Part shown: positions 46,297-55,289 of the stretch, piece by piece
Position numbering within the stretch: the first letter of the stretch is position 1
Layout: each line of letters starts with the position of its first letter
Assembly (NCBI GenBank): GCA_947478725.1
Contig: CANJWZ010000015.1
Location: forward strand, 21,179 to 85,178
DNA length: 64,000 bases
Reading direction: 5' to 3'
Source of the DNA: Comamonadaceae bacterium
GTDB taxonomy: Bacteria; Pseudomonadota; Gammaproteobacteria; Burkholderiales; Burkholderiaceae_C
Made by a program: the position numbers and the translations under genes
The notes under the pieces: generated by a model
The model's input: only the letters and a program-made list of their open reading frames with translations
The model's database searches: none
What the model was told of the DNA's origin: nothing

Positions 46297-46735
46297 AAAC
46301 CTTCGCGCCAACGAACCGCCATGAAAGCCTCATGCGAAGTTCACCTGGGGCAAACCCGAATAATTCACCAAATGGATGCAGGCAATTTGAAAAATCTATT
46401 TGCCGAATGGGCTGACCAAGCGTAGATTACAAAACACGGCAATCGACCGATGAAAAAAACTCAAGAAACGGTCGCTGCAGCCCCTCGGGGTCTAATTTTG
46501 AAAGCCCATGGCTAAACCGTCATTTGTCAACCACGCACAAAAGCTGTACTCCTATGCCGGCAGGGCGTTTCGCGGGGAAGGCCTTCTGTCCGTGACCAAC
46601 GCCATGCTTGATTTGGCCGTGTCCTATCCGGCGCTGGCGCGCATGCCGTGGCCTGTCGAGCTGAACCTTTGCCAATGTCGGGTCAACGGCGACAGCAACA
46701 ACGCCCCAGGCCGACGTTAAAGCCAGACCACGACC
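46297..46735. other. 439-base gap before the catabolic cluster
   Basis: The cluster promoter must lie here or further upstream. A 34-codon frame (46321-46425) and a 70-codon frame (46508-46720) are open. The latter ('MAKPSFVNHAQKLYSYAGRA' onward) has plausible composition at its start but matches no family I know and may be a remnant. No regulator gene and no clear operator were found. A weak GC hairpin (agcccctcggggtct, about 46478-46492) with a following T-rich stretch is a possible terminator of the upstream gene. Confidence 0.45.
46508..46720 (+). CDS. Possible small protein or gene remnant of unknown function
   Basis: The frame encodes 70 residues, ends 15 bases before the reductase gene and reads in the same direction. 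The first 55 residues look protein-like and the last 15 are arginine/asparagine-rich and unstructured. I recognise no domain. It could be a leader ORF of the cluster, the start of a broken gene, or chance. Confidence 0.25.
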   Translation: MAKPSFVNHAQKLYSYAGRAFRGEGLLSVTNAMLDLAVSYPALARMPWPVELNLCQCRVNGDSNNAPGRR

Positions 46736-47725
46736 ATGAATGCGTCATCTTCTGCTTTGACATTGCGCGTCATCGAGGCGCGCGCGCTGAACCCGCTCAT
46801 CAAGCTGCTGCGCCTGTGCGCAGACCACGGTGTTTTGCCGGGTTACGAGGCAGGCGCCCGCGTGCGGGTGCAGGTCGAGCTTGCGGGCGGTGTGAAGGAC
46901 TGGCGTGACTATTCGCTCATCAACTGTCAGCCCGCGACCGGCGCGACCCTCGCACCGGTGAACTACCTGCTTGCCGTGCGAAAGGCGCACGATGGGCGTG
47001 GCGGATCGCTCTACATGCACGAGCAGGTTCATGAAGGACAGCTGCTTGCCATCGAGCCACCCCAAAACGACTTCATGCTGCACACCGGCGCCGGCAAAAC
47101 GGTTCTGCTGGCAGGCGGCATTGGCGTCACGCCGATGATCAGCATGGCGGCACAGCGCCGCGCCGAAGGTCTGCCGGTACGCCTGCACTACGCCGGCCGC
47201 AGTCGGGAGTCCATGGCGTTTTTGCCAGAACTGCAGGCTTTGCTGGGTGACGACCTGCGGGTGCATGCCGATGATGAACAAGGCGGCCCGCTGGCGATCG
47301 ACGCCGTCCTGAATGCTTGTGCGCTGACAGACCATCTTTATGTCTGTGGTCCCCAGGCCATGCTCGAAAGCGTGCTCAGCCAGTGCCGCGAGCGCGGCTG
47401 GGCGCAAGAACGGGTTCACTTTGAACTGTTTGCCCCGCCGCAGGCGAAAACGGGTGACCAACCCTTCACCGTGGAGCTGGCACAGTCCGGCAAAAGCTGG
47501 CAAGTGGCGGCCGACCAGAGCCTGATGGACTGCCTGATCGAGCACGGCTGCGACCCGAAATTCGACTGCAAGCGCGGCGAGTGCGGTGTGTGCACCACCA
47601 CCGTACTGGCAGGCGAGATCGACCATCGCGATTATTATTTGTCGGCGGCAGAAAAAGCCAAGGGCGATGTGATGCAGATTTGCGTTTCCCGCGCAAAAGG
47701 TGCGCGGCTGGTCCTTGATCTCTGA
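46736..47725 (+). CDS. Phthalate dioxygenase reductase/VanB-type oxidoreductase
   Basis: The product is 329 residues. A flavin-binding barrel ('WRDYSLINCQ', residues about 56-65) is followed by an NADH domain ('TVLLAGGIGVTPMISMAAQR', 'YVCGPQAML') and a C-terminal plant-type [2Fe-2S] ferredoxin domain. In that domain four cysteines are seen in 'CKRGECGVCTTTV' plus a later 'MQICVSR'. It passes electrons from NADH to a Rieske oxygenase. It is the only such reductase in the window, so it may serve both oxygenases of the cluster. Confidence 0.92.
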   Translation: MNASSSALTLRVIEARALNPLIKLLRLCADHGVLPGYEAGARVRVQVELAGGVKDWRDYSLINCQPATGATLAPVNYLLAVRKAHDGRGGSLYMHEQVHEGQLLAIEPPQNDFMLHTGAGKTVLLAGGIGVTPMISMAAQRRAEGLPVRLHYAGRSRESMAFLPELQALLGDDLRVHADDEQGGPLAIDAVLNACALTDHLYVCGPQAMLESVLSQCRERGWAQERVHFELFAPPQAKTGDQPFTVELAQSGKSWQVAADQSLMDCLIEHGCDPKFDCKRGECGVCTTTVLAGEIDHRDYYLSAAEKAKGDVMQICVSRAKGARLVLDL

Positions 47726-47770
47726 CGCGACCGAGCACAACCCAACATTTCTGATGGAAACTGCCAGCCA

Positions 47771-49084
47771 ATGACCTCTTATCTGGGCGATCCCGCTGCG
47801 GTGCGTGCGCTGGTTCAACCCGACCGGGTGCACCGCGACCTGTACATCAACGAAGAGATATTTGCGCTGGAGCAGACGCATTTTTTTGCCAACACCTGGA
47901 ACTACGTCGGCCACGACAGCCAGATCCCCAAGCCCGGCGACTGGCTCAGCAACGACATCGGTGGACGGCCCCTGATCGTGGTGCGCCACACCGACGGTTC
48001 GGTGCGCGTGATGATGAACCGCTGTGCCCATAAAGGCTCACGCCTGGTGAGCGCGCCTTGCGGCAATACCGGTAAATTCTTCCGCTGCCCCTACCACGCC
48101 TGGACTTTTAAAACCGACGGCTCCTTGCTTTCGATACCGCTGAAGAACGGCTACGAAAATACCGCCCTGCACGAGTGCGAGTCTGGCAAGGGCCTGACCC
48201 TGGTTGCGAACGTGCGAACCTACCGCGGCTTTGTTTTTGTGAAGATCAACGACGCCGGCCCTGACTTCGAGGCCTATTTTGGCGACTCACTGAGCTCGAT
48301 TGACAACATGGCCGACCGCTCGCCCGAAGGCGAGCTTGAAATTGCCGGCGGCTGCCTGCGTTTCATGCACCAATGCAACTGGAAGATGTTTGTTGAAAAC
48401 CTCAACGACACCATGCACCCCATGGTTGCGCACGAGTCGTCGGCAGGCACGGCGCGGGCGATGTGGGCAGACAAGCCCGCCGACATGCCCAAGCCCATGG
48501 CCATTGAGCAGTTTGTGCCGTTCATGTCGGACTACAAATTCTTCGACGACATGGGCATCCGCACCTATGACAACGGCCACAGTTTCACCGGCGTCAATTT
48601 CAGCATTCACAGCAAGTACAAGGGCATTCCCGCCTACGACGAGGCCATGCAGGCGCGATACGGCCCCGAGCGCAGCGCGCAAATTCTGGGCATGGCGCGT
48701 CACAACACCGTTTATTACCCCAACCTCACGATCAAGGGCGCCATTCAGGCCATTCGGGTGGTCAAGCCGATCGCTGTAGACCGCACGCTGGTTGAAAGCT
48801 GGACCTTCCGGCTCAAGGGCGCGCCGCCCGAAATGCTGCAGCGCACGAGCATGTACAGCCGGCTCATCAACTCCCCGTTCTCGGTGGTCGGCCATGACGA
48901 CCTGCAGGCTTATCGCGGCATCCAGGCCGGTCTGCATGCCAGTGGCAACGAATGGGTCAGCCTGCACCGCAACTTCGACGCAGCTGAAACCCGCGGCGGA
49001 GAAATCACCACGGGCGGCACCAGTGAATTGCCCATGCGCAACCAGTACCGCAGTTGGGCGCGCTACATGACGGAGACCATGTGA
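47771..49084 (+). CDS. Rieske aromatic-ring-hydroxylating dioxygenase, alpha subunit (copy 1)
   Basis: The product is 437 residues. The Rieske [2Fe-2S] ligands are C85-x-H87 and C106-x2-H109 ('NRCAHKG' and 'FRCPYHAWTF'). The catalytic-domain bridging Asp213 and iron ligands His216 and His221 lie in 'NWKMFVENLNDTMHPMVAHE', with a likely third ligand Asp in 'VVGHDDLQAYRGIQ'. With its beta subunit it probably adds dioxygen across an aromatic ring. It resembles the benzoate/terephthalate-type group by size and pairing. The substrate is unknown. Confidence 0.92.
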   Translation: MTSYLGDPAAVRALVQPDRVHRDLYINEEIFALEQTHFFANTWNYVGHDSQIPKPGDWLSNDIGGRPLIVVRHTDGSVRVMMNRCAHKGSRLVSAPCGNTGKFFRCPYHAWTFKTDGSLLSIPLKNGYENTALHECESGKGLTLVANVRTYRGFVFVKINDAGPDFEAYFGDSLSSIDNMADRSPEGELEIAGGCLRFMHQCNWKMFVENLNDTMHPMVAHESSAGTARAMWADKPADMPKPMAIEQFVPFMSDYKFFDDMGIRTYDNGHSFTGVNFSIHSKYKGIPAYDEAMQARYGPERSAQILGMARHNTVYYPNLTIKGAIQAIRVVKPIAVDRTLVESWTFRLKGAPPEMLQRTSMYSRLINSPFSVVGHDDLQAYRGIQAGLHASGNEWVSLHRNFDAAETRGGEITTGGTSELPMRNQYRSWARYMTETM

Positions 49085-49575
49085 TGGCCGCATTGCACGG
49101 TGTCTCACGCCAGGACCTGATCGACTTCGTTGTCATGGAGGCACGGCTGCTCGACGCCAAGCGCTTTGAGCAATGGAACCAGCTTTTTACCGACGAGGCC
49201 TTTTACTGGATTCCGTTGGTGCCCGATCAGGAGGATGGGCTGAACCACACCTCGCACATGTATGAGGACAAACTGCTGCGCGAGCTGCGCATCGAGCGGC
49301 TGAAAAGCCCGCGCGCGTTTTCCCAGCAGCCGCCCAGCCGTTGTCACCATCTGCTGCAGATGCCGTCGGTCGAAGTGTTTGACGAGCCCGGCAATCGTTA
49401 CGAGGTACGCACCGAGTTTCACTACACCGAGTCCCAGGGCGACGAAATCCAGTTTTATGTTGGCACCGCCATTCACCACCTGGCGCTGCTCGACGGCGCC
49501 TTGCGCATGACGCTCAAACGGGTCAATCTGCTCAATTGCGATGCCGCCTTGCCGGCCGTGCAGCTCTTTATTTAA
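49084..49575 (+). CDS. Rieske dioxygenase beta subunit (copy 1)
   Basis: The product is 163 residues of the small-subunit (SnoaL/NTF2-like) fold: 'DFVVMEARLLDAKRFEQWNQ', then 'YWIPLVPDQEDG' and 'SHMYEDKLLRELRIERLKSP'. The ATG overlaps the alpha-subunit stop by one base (TGATG), so the pair is translated together. Beta subunits give the alpha3-beta3 hexamer its stability and contain no metal. The upstream in-frame start at 49054 lies inside the alpha gene. Confidence 0.9.
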   Translation: MAALHGVSRQDLIDFVVMEARLLDAKRFEQWNQLFTDEAFYWIPLVPDQEDGLNHTSHMYEDKLLRELRIERLKSPRAFSQQPPSRCHHLLQMPSVEVFDEPGNRYEVRTEFHYTESQGDEIQFYVGTAIHHLALLDGALRMTLKRVNLLNCDAALPAVQLFI

Positions 49576-49582
49576 ACGCCCC

Positions 49583-51211
49583 ATGCAAGCCACCGTTCAC
49601 GCTGTTTTTTTAGCCACTGCGTCACGCACGCCAGCGGCAGAATTTCTCTTTACCGAATCCATCACGGCAGCCACCTACGGCATCGCGCCTGGCGCCATCA
49701 GCTGGGGTGCGGCGGCCGCTGAGGTTGAACGGCTGCGCCTGGCCTACGCCAGCGCCGGCTACGGCCACGGCCACCGGGTTGGCTTGCTGCTGGAGAACCG
49801 GCCTACGTTTTTATTTCACTGGTTTGCCCTCAATGCCCTGGGCGTGAGCGTGGTGCCCATCAACGCCGAGATGCGTCGGTCCGAGCTGGTCTATCTGATC
49901 GCCCACAGCGAGATCTGCCTGGCCGTGACCCTGCCTTCTCGGGCCCAAGATCTGCGTGCAGCGGCCACCGAGGCGGGACAGACCCTCCATACGATGCTGC
50001 CGGATGTCAGCGCGCCTTTTCCCGCGGCCATAACTGCCGCACCGCTGGCCGACACGGCCATCGACGCGGACACCGAATGCGGCCTGCTGTACACCTCTGG
50101 CACCACCGGACGCCCCAAGGGCTGCATCCTGAGCAACGCGTATTTCTTGCGCGCCGGGCAGTGGTATGCCGACCTGACAGGCGTGTGCAGTGTTCGGCCC
50201 GACCAGGAGCGCGTGATCACGCCGCTACCGCTGCATCACATGAACGCCATGGCGTTTTCCACCATGGTGGTGCTTGTCGCGGGCGGCTGCCTGGTTCAGC
50301 TCGACCGCTTTCACCCTAAGACCTGGCTGCAAAGCGCGCGCGAGAGCCGCGCCACCATTGCCCACTACCTGGGTGTGATGCCGGCCATGCTGTTGTCTGC
50401 ACCCGGCACGGCGGCCGACCTTGAGCACAGCCTGCGCTGGGGCTTTGGCGCGGGCGTGGACCGCCGCAACCATGCGCCCTTCGAGTCCCGCTTTGGCTTT
50501 GCGCTGGTTGAGGCCTGGGCCATGACCGAGACAGGCGCGGGCGCCTGCGTGATGGCCAGCCATGAGCCGCGCCATATTGGCACCAGCTGTTTTGGACGGC
50601 AGGAAGAATTCGTCGAGATCCGCCTGGTGGATGACGAAGGAAACGACGTGCCCGCCGACGCCCCCGGCGAGTTGCTGGTGCGCTCAAGCGGGGACGATCC
50701 GCGCCGCTATTTTTTCTCCGGCTATCTCAAGGACGAGGCGGCTACACAGCAGGCTTGGGCCGGTGGATGGTTTCACACGGGCGACCTGGTCCGGCGCGAT
50801 GCTCAGGGTAATTTTTACTTTATCGACCGCAAGAAAAATGTCATTCGCCGCAGCGGCGAGAACATCTCGGCGGTCGAGGTCGAAAGCGTTCTGAACCAGC
50901 ACCCGGCGGTCAAAACCTGTGCCGTGGCCGCCACCCCGGACGCCGTGCGCGGCGACGAGGTGCTGGCCTGCATCGTCCTGCACGACAACGCCAGTACCGA
51001 GTCGCCATCGGTGCTGGCGGCCAGCATCGTGGCCCACGCACTGGAACAACTGGCCTATTACAAGGCACCCGGCTATGTGGCCTTTGTGGAGGGCTTGCCA
51101 CTGACCGCATCGCAAAAAATTCAACGCGGGCAGTTGCGCGAACTGGCGCATGCCCTGCCGGGGCAGAGCCACTGCCTGGACATGCGGGCCCTCAAGAAAC
51201 GGCAGGGCTGA
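49583..51211 (+). CDS. Acyl-CoA ligase (AMP-forming, class I)
   Basis: The product is 542 residues from the ATG at 49583, seven bases after the beta-subunit gene. ANL motifs are complete: '[16 protein letters not shown]', 'AWAMTETGAG', 'GWFHTGDLVRRDAQGNFYFI', 'DRKKNVIRRSGENISAVEVE' and the catalytic Lys in 'PLTASQKIQRGQLRELA'. It resembles ligases for aromatic or medium-chain acids rather than acetate. In context it would activate the substrate, or a ring-hydroxylated product, to its CoA ester before the thiolase-like step. The specificity is inferred only from neighbours. Confidence 0.9.
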   Translation: MQATVHAVFLATASRTPAAEFLFTESITAATYGIAPGAISWGAAAAEVERLRLAYASAGYGHGHRVGLLLENRPTFLFHWFALNALGVSVVPINAEMRRSELVYLIAHSEICLAVTLPSRAQDLRAAATEAGQTLHTMLPDVSAPFPAAITAAPLADTAIDADTECGLLYTSGTTGRPKGCILSNAYFLRAGQWYADLTGVCSVRPDQERVITPLPLHHMNAMAFSTMVVLVAGGCLVQLDRFHPKTWLQSARESRATIAHYLGVMPAMLLSAPGTAADLEHSLRWGFGAGVDRRNHAPFESRFGFALVEAWAMTETGAGACVMASHEPRHIGTSCFGRQEEFVEIRLVDDEGNDVPADAPGELLVRSSGDDPRRYFFSGYLKDEAATQQAWAGGWFHTGDLVRRDAQGNFYFIDRKKNVIRRSGENISAVEVESVLNQHPAVKTCAVAATPDAVRGDEVLACIVLHDNASTESPSVLAASIVAHALEQLAYYKAPGYVAFVEGLPLTASQKIQRGQLRELAHALPGQSHCLDMRALKKRQG

Positions 51212-51212
51212 C

Positions 51213-52385
51213 ATGAGCCGTCAACGACTTTCTTACGCGGGTGTGGCAGTGGCCGTGCCGGTCACCGTGCCCTATGTGCGCTACTCCACCCGCTCGGCGC
51301 ACTGGTTTGCCGGCCATGCCATCGATGCGCTGGTCAAGGCCAGCGGGGTGCCCAAGGCGCAGATCGACGGCCTGTGCCTGAGCAGCTTTTCGCTGGCGCC
51401 GGACACCGCAGTCGGCGTGACCCAGCACCTGGGCCTGTCCCCGCGCTGGCTGGACCATGTGCCCACCGGAGGCGCCTCGGGCGTGATGTGCCTGCGCCGT
51501 GCCGCCCGTGCGGTGCAGGCCGGTGATGCCGATGTGGTGGCCTGCGTGGCGGCTGACACCAACCATGTCGATTCGTTTCGCCAGACCCTGGGGAGCTTCA
51601 GCAACTTTGCACGCGACGCCACTTACCCGTACGGCTCGGGCGGCCCGAATTCGATCTTCGCGTTCATCACCGCCAACTACATGCGCACCTTTGGCGCCAA
51701 GCGCGAGGACTTCGGGCGCATCGCGGTGGACCAGCGCAGCAATGCGTTGAAAAACCCGAACGCCATGTTTAAAAAGCCGCTGACCCTGGACGAGTACATG
51801 GCCGCACGGCCAATCTCCGACCCGATCCATCTCTTTGACTGCGTCATGCCCTGCGCCGGTGCAGAGGCTTTTTTGGTGATGACGCAGGAGCGGGCGCGCG
51901 ACCTGGGCCTGGCGCACGCCGTGATTCGCGGCGCGATCGAGCGCCACAACGCTTATTCGAGCGACCCGGTGATGGTCCGTGGCGGCTGGCTGGCAGACCG
52001 CGATGACCTGTATGCGCAAGCCAGCGTGAAGCCCGCCGACATTGATGTTGTCCAGACCTATGACGACTACCCCGTCATCGTCATGATGCAGTTTGAAGAC
52101 CTGGGGTTTTGCCAGAAGGGCGAAGCCTCTGCCTTTGTGCAGTCGCACACCATGACCCACGACGGCAGCTTTCCCAACAACACCAGCGGTGGCCAGCTCT
52201 CGGCCGGTCAGGCGGGGGCGGCGGGCGGCTTTCTCGGCATGACAGAGACCTTGCGCCAACTCACCGATAGCGCCGGTGCGCGCACCGTGCCCAACGCACA
52301 GCTCGGCCTGGTCGCAGGCTTTGGTATGGTGACCTATGACCGCTGCCTTTGCACAGGCGCGGTGATTTTGGGAAGACCCGAATGA
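51213..52385 (+). CDS. Thiolase-like protein lacking the nucleophilic cysteine (possible CoA-linked aldolase or lyase subunit)
   Basis: The product is 390 residues of the SCP2-thiolase-like group ('YDDYPVIVMMQFEDLGFC', then 'NTSGGQLSAGQAGAAGG' and 'AGFGMVTYDRCLCTG'). In true thiolases the nucleophile lies in a CASG motif; here it reads 'TGGASGVMC', with Gly87 in place of Cys. The catalytic GHP His region is 'GGQLS'. Similar degenerate thiolases such as Ltp2 act with a DUF35 partner as retro-aldolases on CoA thioesters. The next gene encodes exactly such a DUF35 domain, with a four-base overlap. The reaction here is inference. Confidence 0.85.
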   Translation: MSRQRLSYAGVAVAVPVTVPYVRYSTRSAHWFAGHAIDALVKASGVPKAQIDGLCLSSFSLAPDTAVGVTQHLGLSPRWLDHVPTGGASGVMCLRRAARAVQAGDADVVACVAADTNHVDSFRQTLGSFSNFARDATYPYGSGGPNSIFAFITANYMRTFGAKREDFGRIAVDQRSNALKNPNAMFKKPLTLDEYMAARPISDPIHLFDCVMPCAGAEAFLVMTQERARDLGLAHAVIRGAIERHNAYSSDPVMVRGGWLADRDDLYAQASVKPADIDVVQTYDDYPVIVMMQFEDLGFCQKGEASAFVQSHTMTHDGSFPNNTSGGQLSAGQAGAAGGFLGMTETLRQLTDSAGARTVPNAQLGLVAGFGMVTYDRCLCTGAVILGRPE

Positions 52386-53635
52386 CCATGCCGATGATGC
52401 GTCCGAAGCGCAAAAACCCCATCCTGCGCACGCGCCAGATGAATCTGCCGCCGGGCGCACGCGGCCGCGTGGCGCTGGGCCTGACCGCGGCGGCGGCCGA
52501 AGGTCGCTTTGAGCTGCAGACCTGTGCTGACTGCGCCTGCGTGCAGTACCCGCCGCGCGAAGTCTGCCACCAGTGCCTGTCGCCGCATCTGCAATGGCGC
52601 ACACAAAGCGGTGAAGGCGTCTTGCTGGGCAGCACCACACTGCACCACAGCAACGACCTGTTTTTCCGAGAGCGGCTGCCCTGGCGGCTGGGGCTGGTGC
52701 ACCTGGACGCCGGCCCGACCGTGATGACCCACCTGCATGGTGACGTTGGCCAGGCGCCGCAGCGAGTGCGGGTGGGCGCCCGGCTCGACCGCGCCGGACA
52801 GGCCGTATTGATTGCTTTTCCGACCGAAGGGGATGCCCACATGGCAGACGACAAGATGCTCAGAGAAATGACCAGTGACCCGAAGTTCCGCAAGGTGCTG
52901 GTCACGGATGGCAAGACCGAGGTGGGACAAGCCATCGTGCGCGCGCTGGTCAAGGCGGGTGCCGACATTGTGTGGGTCGGCCACGCCGAACCGTGGAAGA
53001 AACTGGGCGGCCTGGAGGACATCAGTGCGCTGTCGCAAGTCACGCTGGTGCCGCTGGACCTGACCAACGGTCGCAGCGTCACCGAGCTGGCCGGGGAGAT
53101 CGGCGGCAAGGTCGATATCGTCATCAACAACGCTGAGGTGCACCGCAACTTTGGCATTGGTGCGCGCCGTGGCACCGACGCGGCCAAGTCTGAGATGGAG
53201 ATCAACTATTTCGGCTTTTTGCGTTTGGCGCAGGAGTTCGGGCCGGCGCTGATGGGCCGCTCGGCCGACGGCGCTACCGGCGCCACTGCGTGGGTCAACC
53301 TCTTGTCGATTTACGCGCTGAGCAATTTCCCACCGCACGGCACTTTCAGCGCCTCCAAGGCGGCAGCGCATTCTCTGGCGCAGTGCCTGCGGGCTGAAAT
53401 GCGGCCCGCCGGCATCCGTGTGATCAACCTGTTCCCTGGCCCGATTGACGACGACTGGAACCAGCAGATGCCGCCGCCCAAGCTGGCACCCGCCACGCTG
53501 GCCGCAGCCATCGTCAAAGCCCTGCGTGACGGGGTCGAGGACGTCTACCCCGGTGATGTGGCGCAAGAATGGCTCGAGCGCTGGCGTGACAATCCCAAAG
53601 TACTTGAGCGCGAGCTGGCCGCCGGTGGCGGCTAA
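52382..53635 (+). CDS. DUF35 (zinc-ribbon OB-fold) domain fused to an SDR domain
   Basis: The product is 417 residues. Residues about 40-150 form a DUF35 module with a zinc ribbon (C48-x2-C51 and C62-x2-C65) and an OB fold, the type that pairs with thiolase-like proteins (ChsH2, BbsA). Residues about 168-417 are a short-chain dehydrogenase fold. The SDR part is unusual: the dinucleotide loop is 'TDGKTEVGQ' instead of TGxxxGxG, NNAG is 'NNAE', and the catalytic YxxxK is 'FSASK' (Phe322, Lys326). It may be a structural or regulatory domain rather than an active dehydrogenase. Confidence 0.85.
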   Translation: MTMPMMRPKRKNPILRTRQMNLPPGARGRVALGLTAAAAEGRFELQTCADCACVQYPPREVCHQCLSPHLQWRTQSGEGVLLGSTTLHHSNDLFFRERLPWRLGLVHLDAGPTVMTHLHGDVGQAPQRVRVGARLDRAGQAVLIAFPTEGDAHMADDKMLREMTSDPKFRKVLVTDGKTEVGQAIVRALVKAGADIVWVGHAEPWKKLGGLEDISALSQVTLVPLDLTNGRSVTELAGEIGGKVDIVINNAEVHRNFGIGARRGTDAAKSEMEINYFGFLRLAQEFGPALMGRSADGATGATAWVNLLSIYALSNFPPHGTFSASKAAAHSLAQCLRAEMRPAGIRVINLFPGPIDDDWNQQMPPPKLAPATLAAAIVKALRDGVEDVYPGDVAQEWLERWRDNPKVLERELAAGGG

Positions 53636-53650
53636 GCGCAGGAACCTGCT

Positions 53651-54463
53651 ATGACAAACACTTCAACAACCTTGCCCGCAGCACAAATTCTGGGTGCACT
53701 GGCCAGTGCGCTGGCCGTGGGTCGCATCCGTGTGATTGACCTGACGCAGACCCTGACGCCCGAGTTTCCCCAGATTGCCTTGCCGCCCGAAATGGGCCAA
53801 TGCTGGCCGTTTCGCATCGAGGAAGTCTCCCGCTATGACGAGCGAGGCCCGGGCTGGTACTGGAACAACTTTTCTTGTGGCGAACACACCGGCACGCACT
53901 TTGACGCCCCGATTCACTGGATCTCGGGCCGCGATTTGCCCAACAACTCGGTCGACACCATTCCGCCCCAGCACTTCGTGGCACCGGCCTGCGTGATCGA
54001 CTGCTCCGCCGATGTCGCCACTAACGACGACTACCTGCTCAGCGTGGCAGATATCGAACGCTATGAGGCGGCACACGGGCGCATTCCCAAGGGCGCCTGG
54101 GTGCTGATGCGCACCGACTGGTCCAAGCGCCAAGACCCCGAGGCGTATCAAAATTTTGACGAGACCGGCCAACACACCCCCGGCCCCAGTACCGAAGCCG
54201 TGCGCTTTCTGGTCGAGCAGCGTGATGTGCTGGGCTTTGGCTCAGAAGCCATTGGCACCGACGCCGGCCAGGGCTACCACCTGCGCCCGCCCTACCCCTG
54301 TCACTATTACATGCACGGTGCCGGGCGCTACGGCTTGCAATGCCTGAGCAATCTGGACCTGCTGCCGCCAGCCGGTGCCGTGCTGATTTGTCCGCCGCTC
54401 AAAATTGAAAAAGGCAGCGGCAGCCCGCTGCGGGTGCTGGCGCTGGTGGGGCAAGACACATGA
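53651..54463 (+). CDS. Cyclase-family (kynurenine formamidase-like) metal hydrolase
   Basis: The product is 270 residues. The family motif 'HTGTHFDAPIHW' (His79, His83, Asp85) supplies the metal ligands, and a further 'RTDWSKR' and 'GSEAIGTDAG' follow. Members include kynurenine formamidase and polyketide-type cyclases, and they often open lactams or lactones or dehydrate. In this cluster it may open a ring or hydrolyse a lactone or an enol product after hydroxylation, a guess from context. It starts 15 bases behind the DUF35-SDR gene and overlaps the following SDR gene by four bases. Confidence 0.88.
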   Translation: MTNTSTTLPAAQILGALASALAVGRIRVIDLTQTLTPEFPQIALPPEMGQCWPFRIEEVSRYDERGPGWYWNNFSCGEHTGTHFDAPIHWISGRDLPNNSVDTIPPQHFVAPACVIDCSADVATNDDYLLSVADIERYEAAHGRIPKGAWVLMRTDWSKRQDPEAYQNFDETGQHTPGPSTEAVRFLVEQRDVLGFGSEAIGTDAGQGYHLRPPYPCHYYMHGAGRYGLQCLSNLDLLPPAGAVLICPPLKIEKGSGSPLRVLALVGQDT

Positions 54464-55191
54464 GTGCGGTGCCCAGGATCGCCGCGGTGACCGGCGGCAG
54501 CGCCGGTATCGGCCAGGCCATTTGCGACGACTTGCTTGGCAAGGGCTACGAGGTGATCGCGCTGTCGCTGGGCAAACCGTCGCTCTCCCACCCCCGGCTG
54601 CACAGCATCGAAGTCGATCTGAGCGACCGCGTCGCAACCGCCCAGGCGGCGGCCGACATGGTGCGGCGCTTCGAGGTCACCACCGTGGTCCATAACGCAG
54701 GCGTCATCCGGGCCGCGCTGCTGGCTGATGTCAAGCTCGACGAGCTCGATGAGCTGGTCGCCCTGCATCTGGGCGCGGCCGTTCAGTTGGTGCAGGCCGC
54801 TTTGCCGCAGATGCGGGCTGTGCAGTTTGGCCGTGTCGTCCTGGTCTCTTCGCGCGCTGCCCTGGGCGCGGTGACGCGCACGGCCTATTCCGCCACCAAG
54901 GCCGGCATGATCGGCATGCTGCGGACCTGGGCACTGGAGCTCGCGGCCGATGGCATCACCGTGAACGCCGTGGCGCCGGGCCCGATCCGCACCGATATGT
55001 TTTATGACGTGATTGCCAAAGGCAGCGAGCGTGAGCGTGCGCTGGCCGCGGCGATACCCGTCAAGCGTCTGGGCGAGCCGGCCGACGTGGCGCGGGCGGT
55101 GACTTTTTTGACCGACCCGGCCAACAGCTACATCACCGGCCAGGTACTCTACGTGTGCGGCGGCAGCAGCATTGGTAGCCTGCTCATTTAA
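54460..55191 (+). CDS. Short-chain dehydrogenase/reductase
   Basis: The product is 243 residues with an intact classical SDR active site: 'AAVTGGSAGIGQAICDDLL' (NAD(P) loop), 'VVHNAGVIRAALL', 'VLVSSRAALG' (catalytic Ser) and 'AYSATKAGMIGML' (Tyr-x3-Lys). The usual C-terminal 'YITGQVLYVCGGSSIGSLLI' follows. It could oxidise the cis-diol made by a Rieske dioxygenase, or a beta-hydroxyacyl-CoA in side-chain shortening; both fit the neighbours. Its start overlaps the cyclase gene by four bases. Unlike the SDR half of the fusion at 52382 it has all catalytic residues. Confidence 0.92.
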   Translation: MSAVPRIAAVTGGSAGIGQAICDDLLGKGYEVIALSLGKPSLSHPRLHSIEVDLSDRVATAQAAADMVRRFEVTTVVHNAGVIRAALLADVKLDELDELVALHLGAAVQLVQAALPQMRAVQFGRVVLVSSRAALGAVTRTAYSATKAGMIGMLRTWALELAADGITVNAVAPGPIRTDMFYDVIAKGSERERALAAAIPVKRLGEPADVARAVTFLTDPANSYITGQVLYVCGGSSIGSLLI

Positions 55192-55289
55192 ACCCGCCGC
55201 TCAGACGCAGCACGCCAAACTTTCCCTTTCAACCATCACCGAGCCCCTCATCCTTTCTTCAACCCGTCAACATCACCAGGAGCCATTTC

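Noticed and set aside
46745..48031. Minus-strand open frame (428 codons) over the reductase and Rieske alpha genes
   Set aside because: Antisense to two clear enzymes with intact cofactor motifs; no recognisable domain.
51192..52640. Minus-strand open frame (482 codons) over the thiolase-like gene
   Set aside because: Antisense to a coherent operon with overlapping start and stop codons; composition (His, Gly, Arg) typical of shadow frames.
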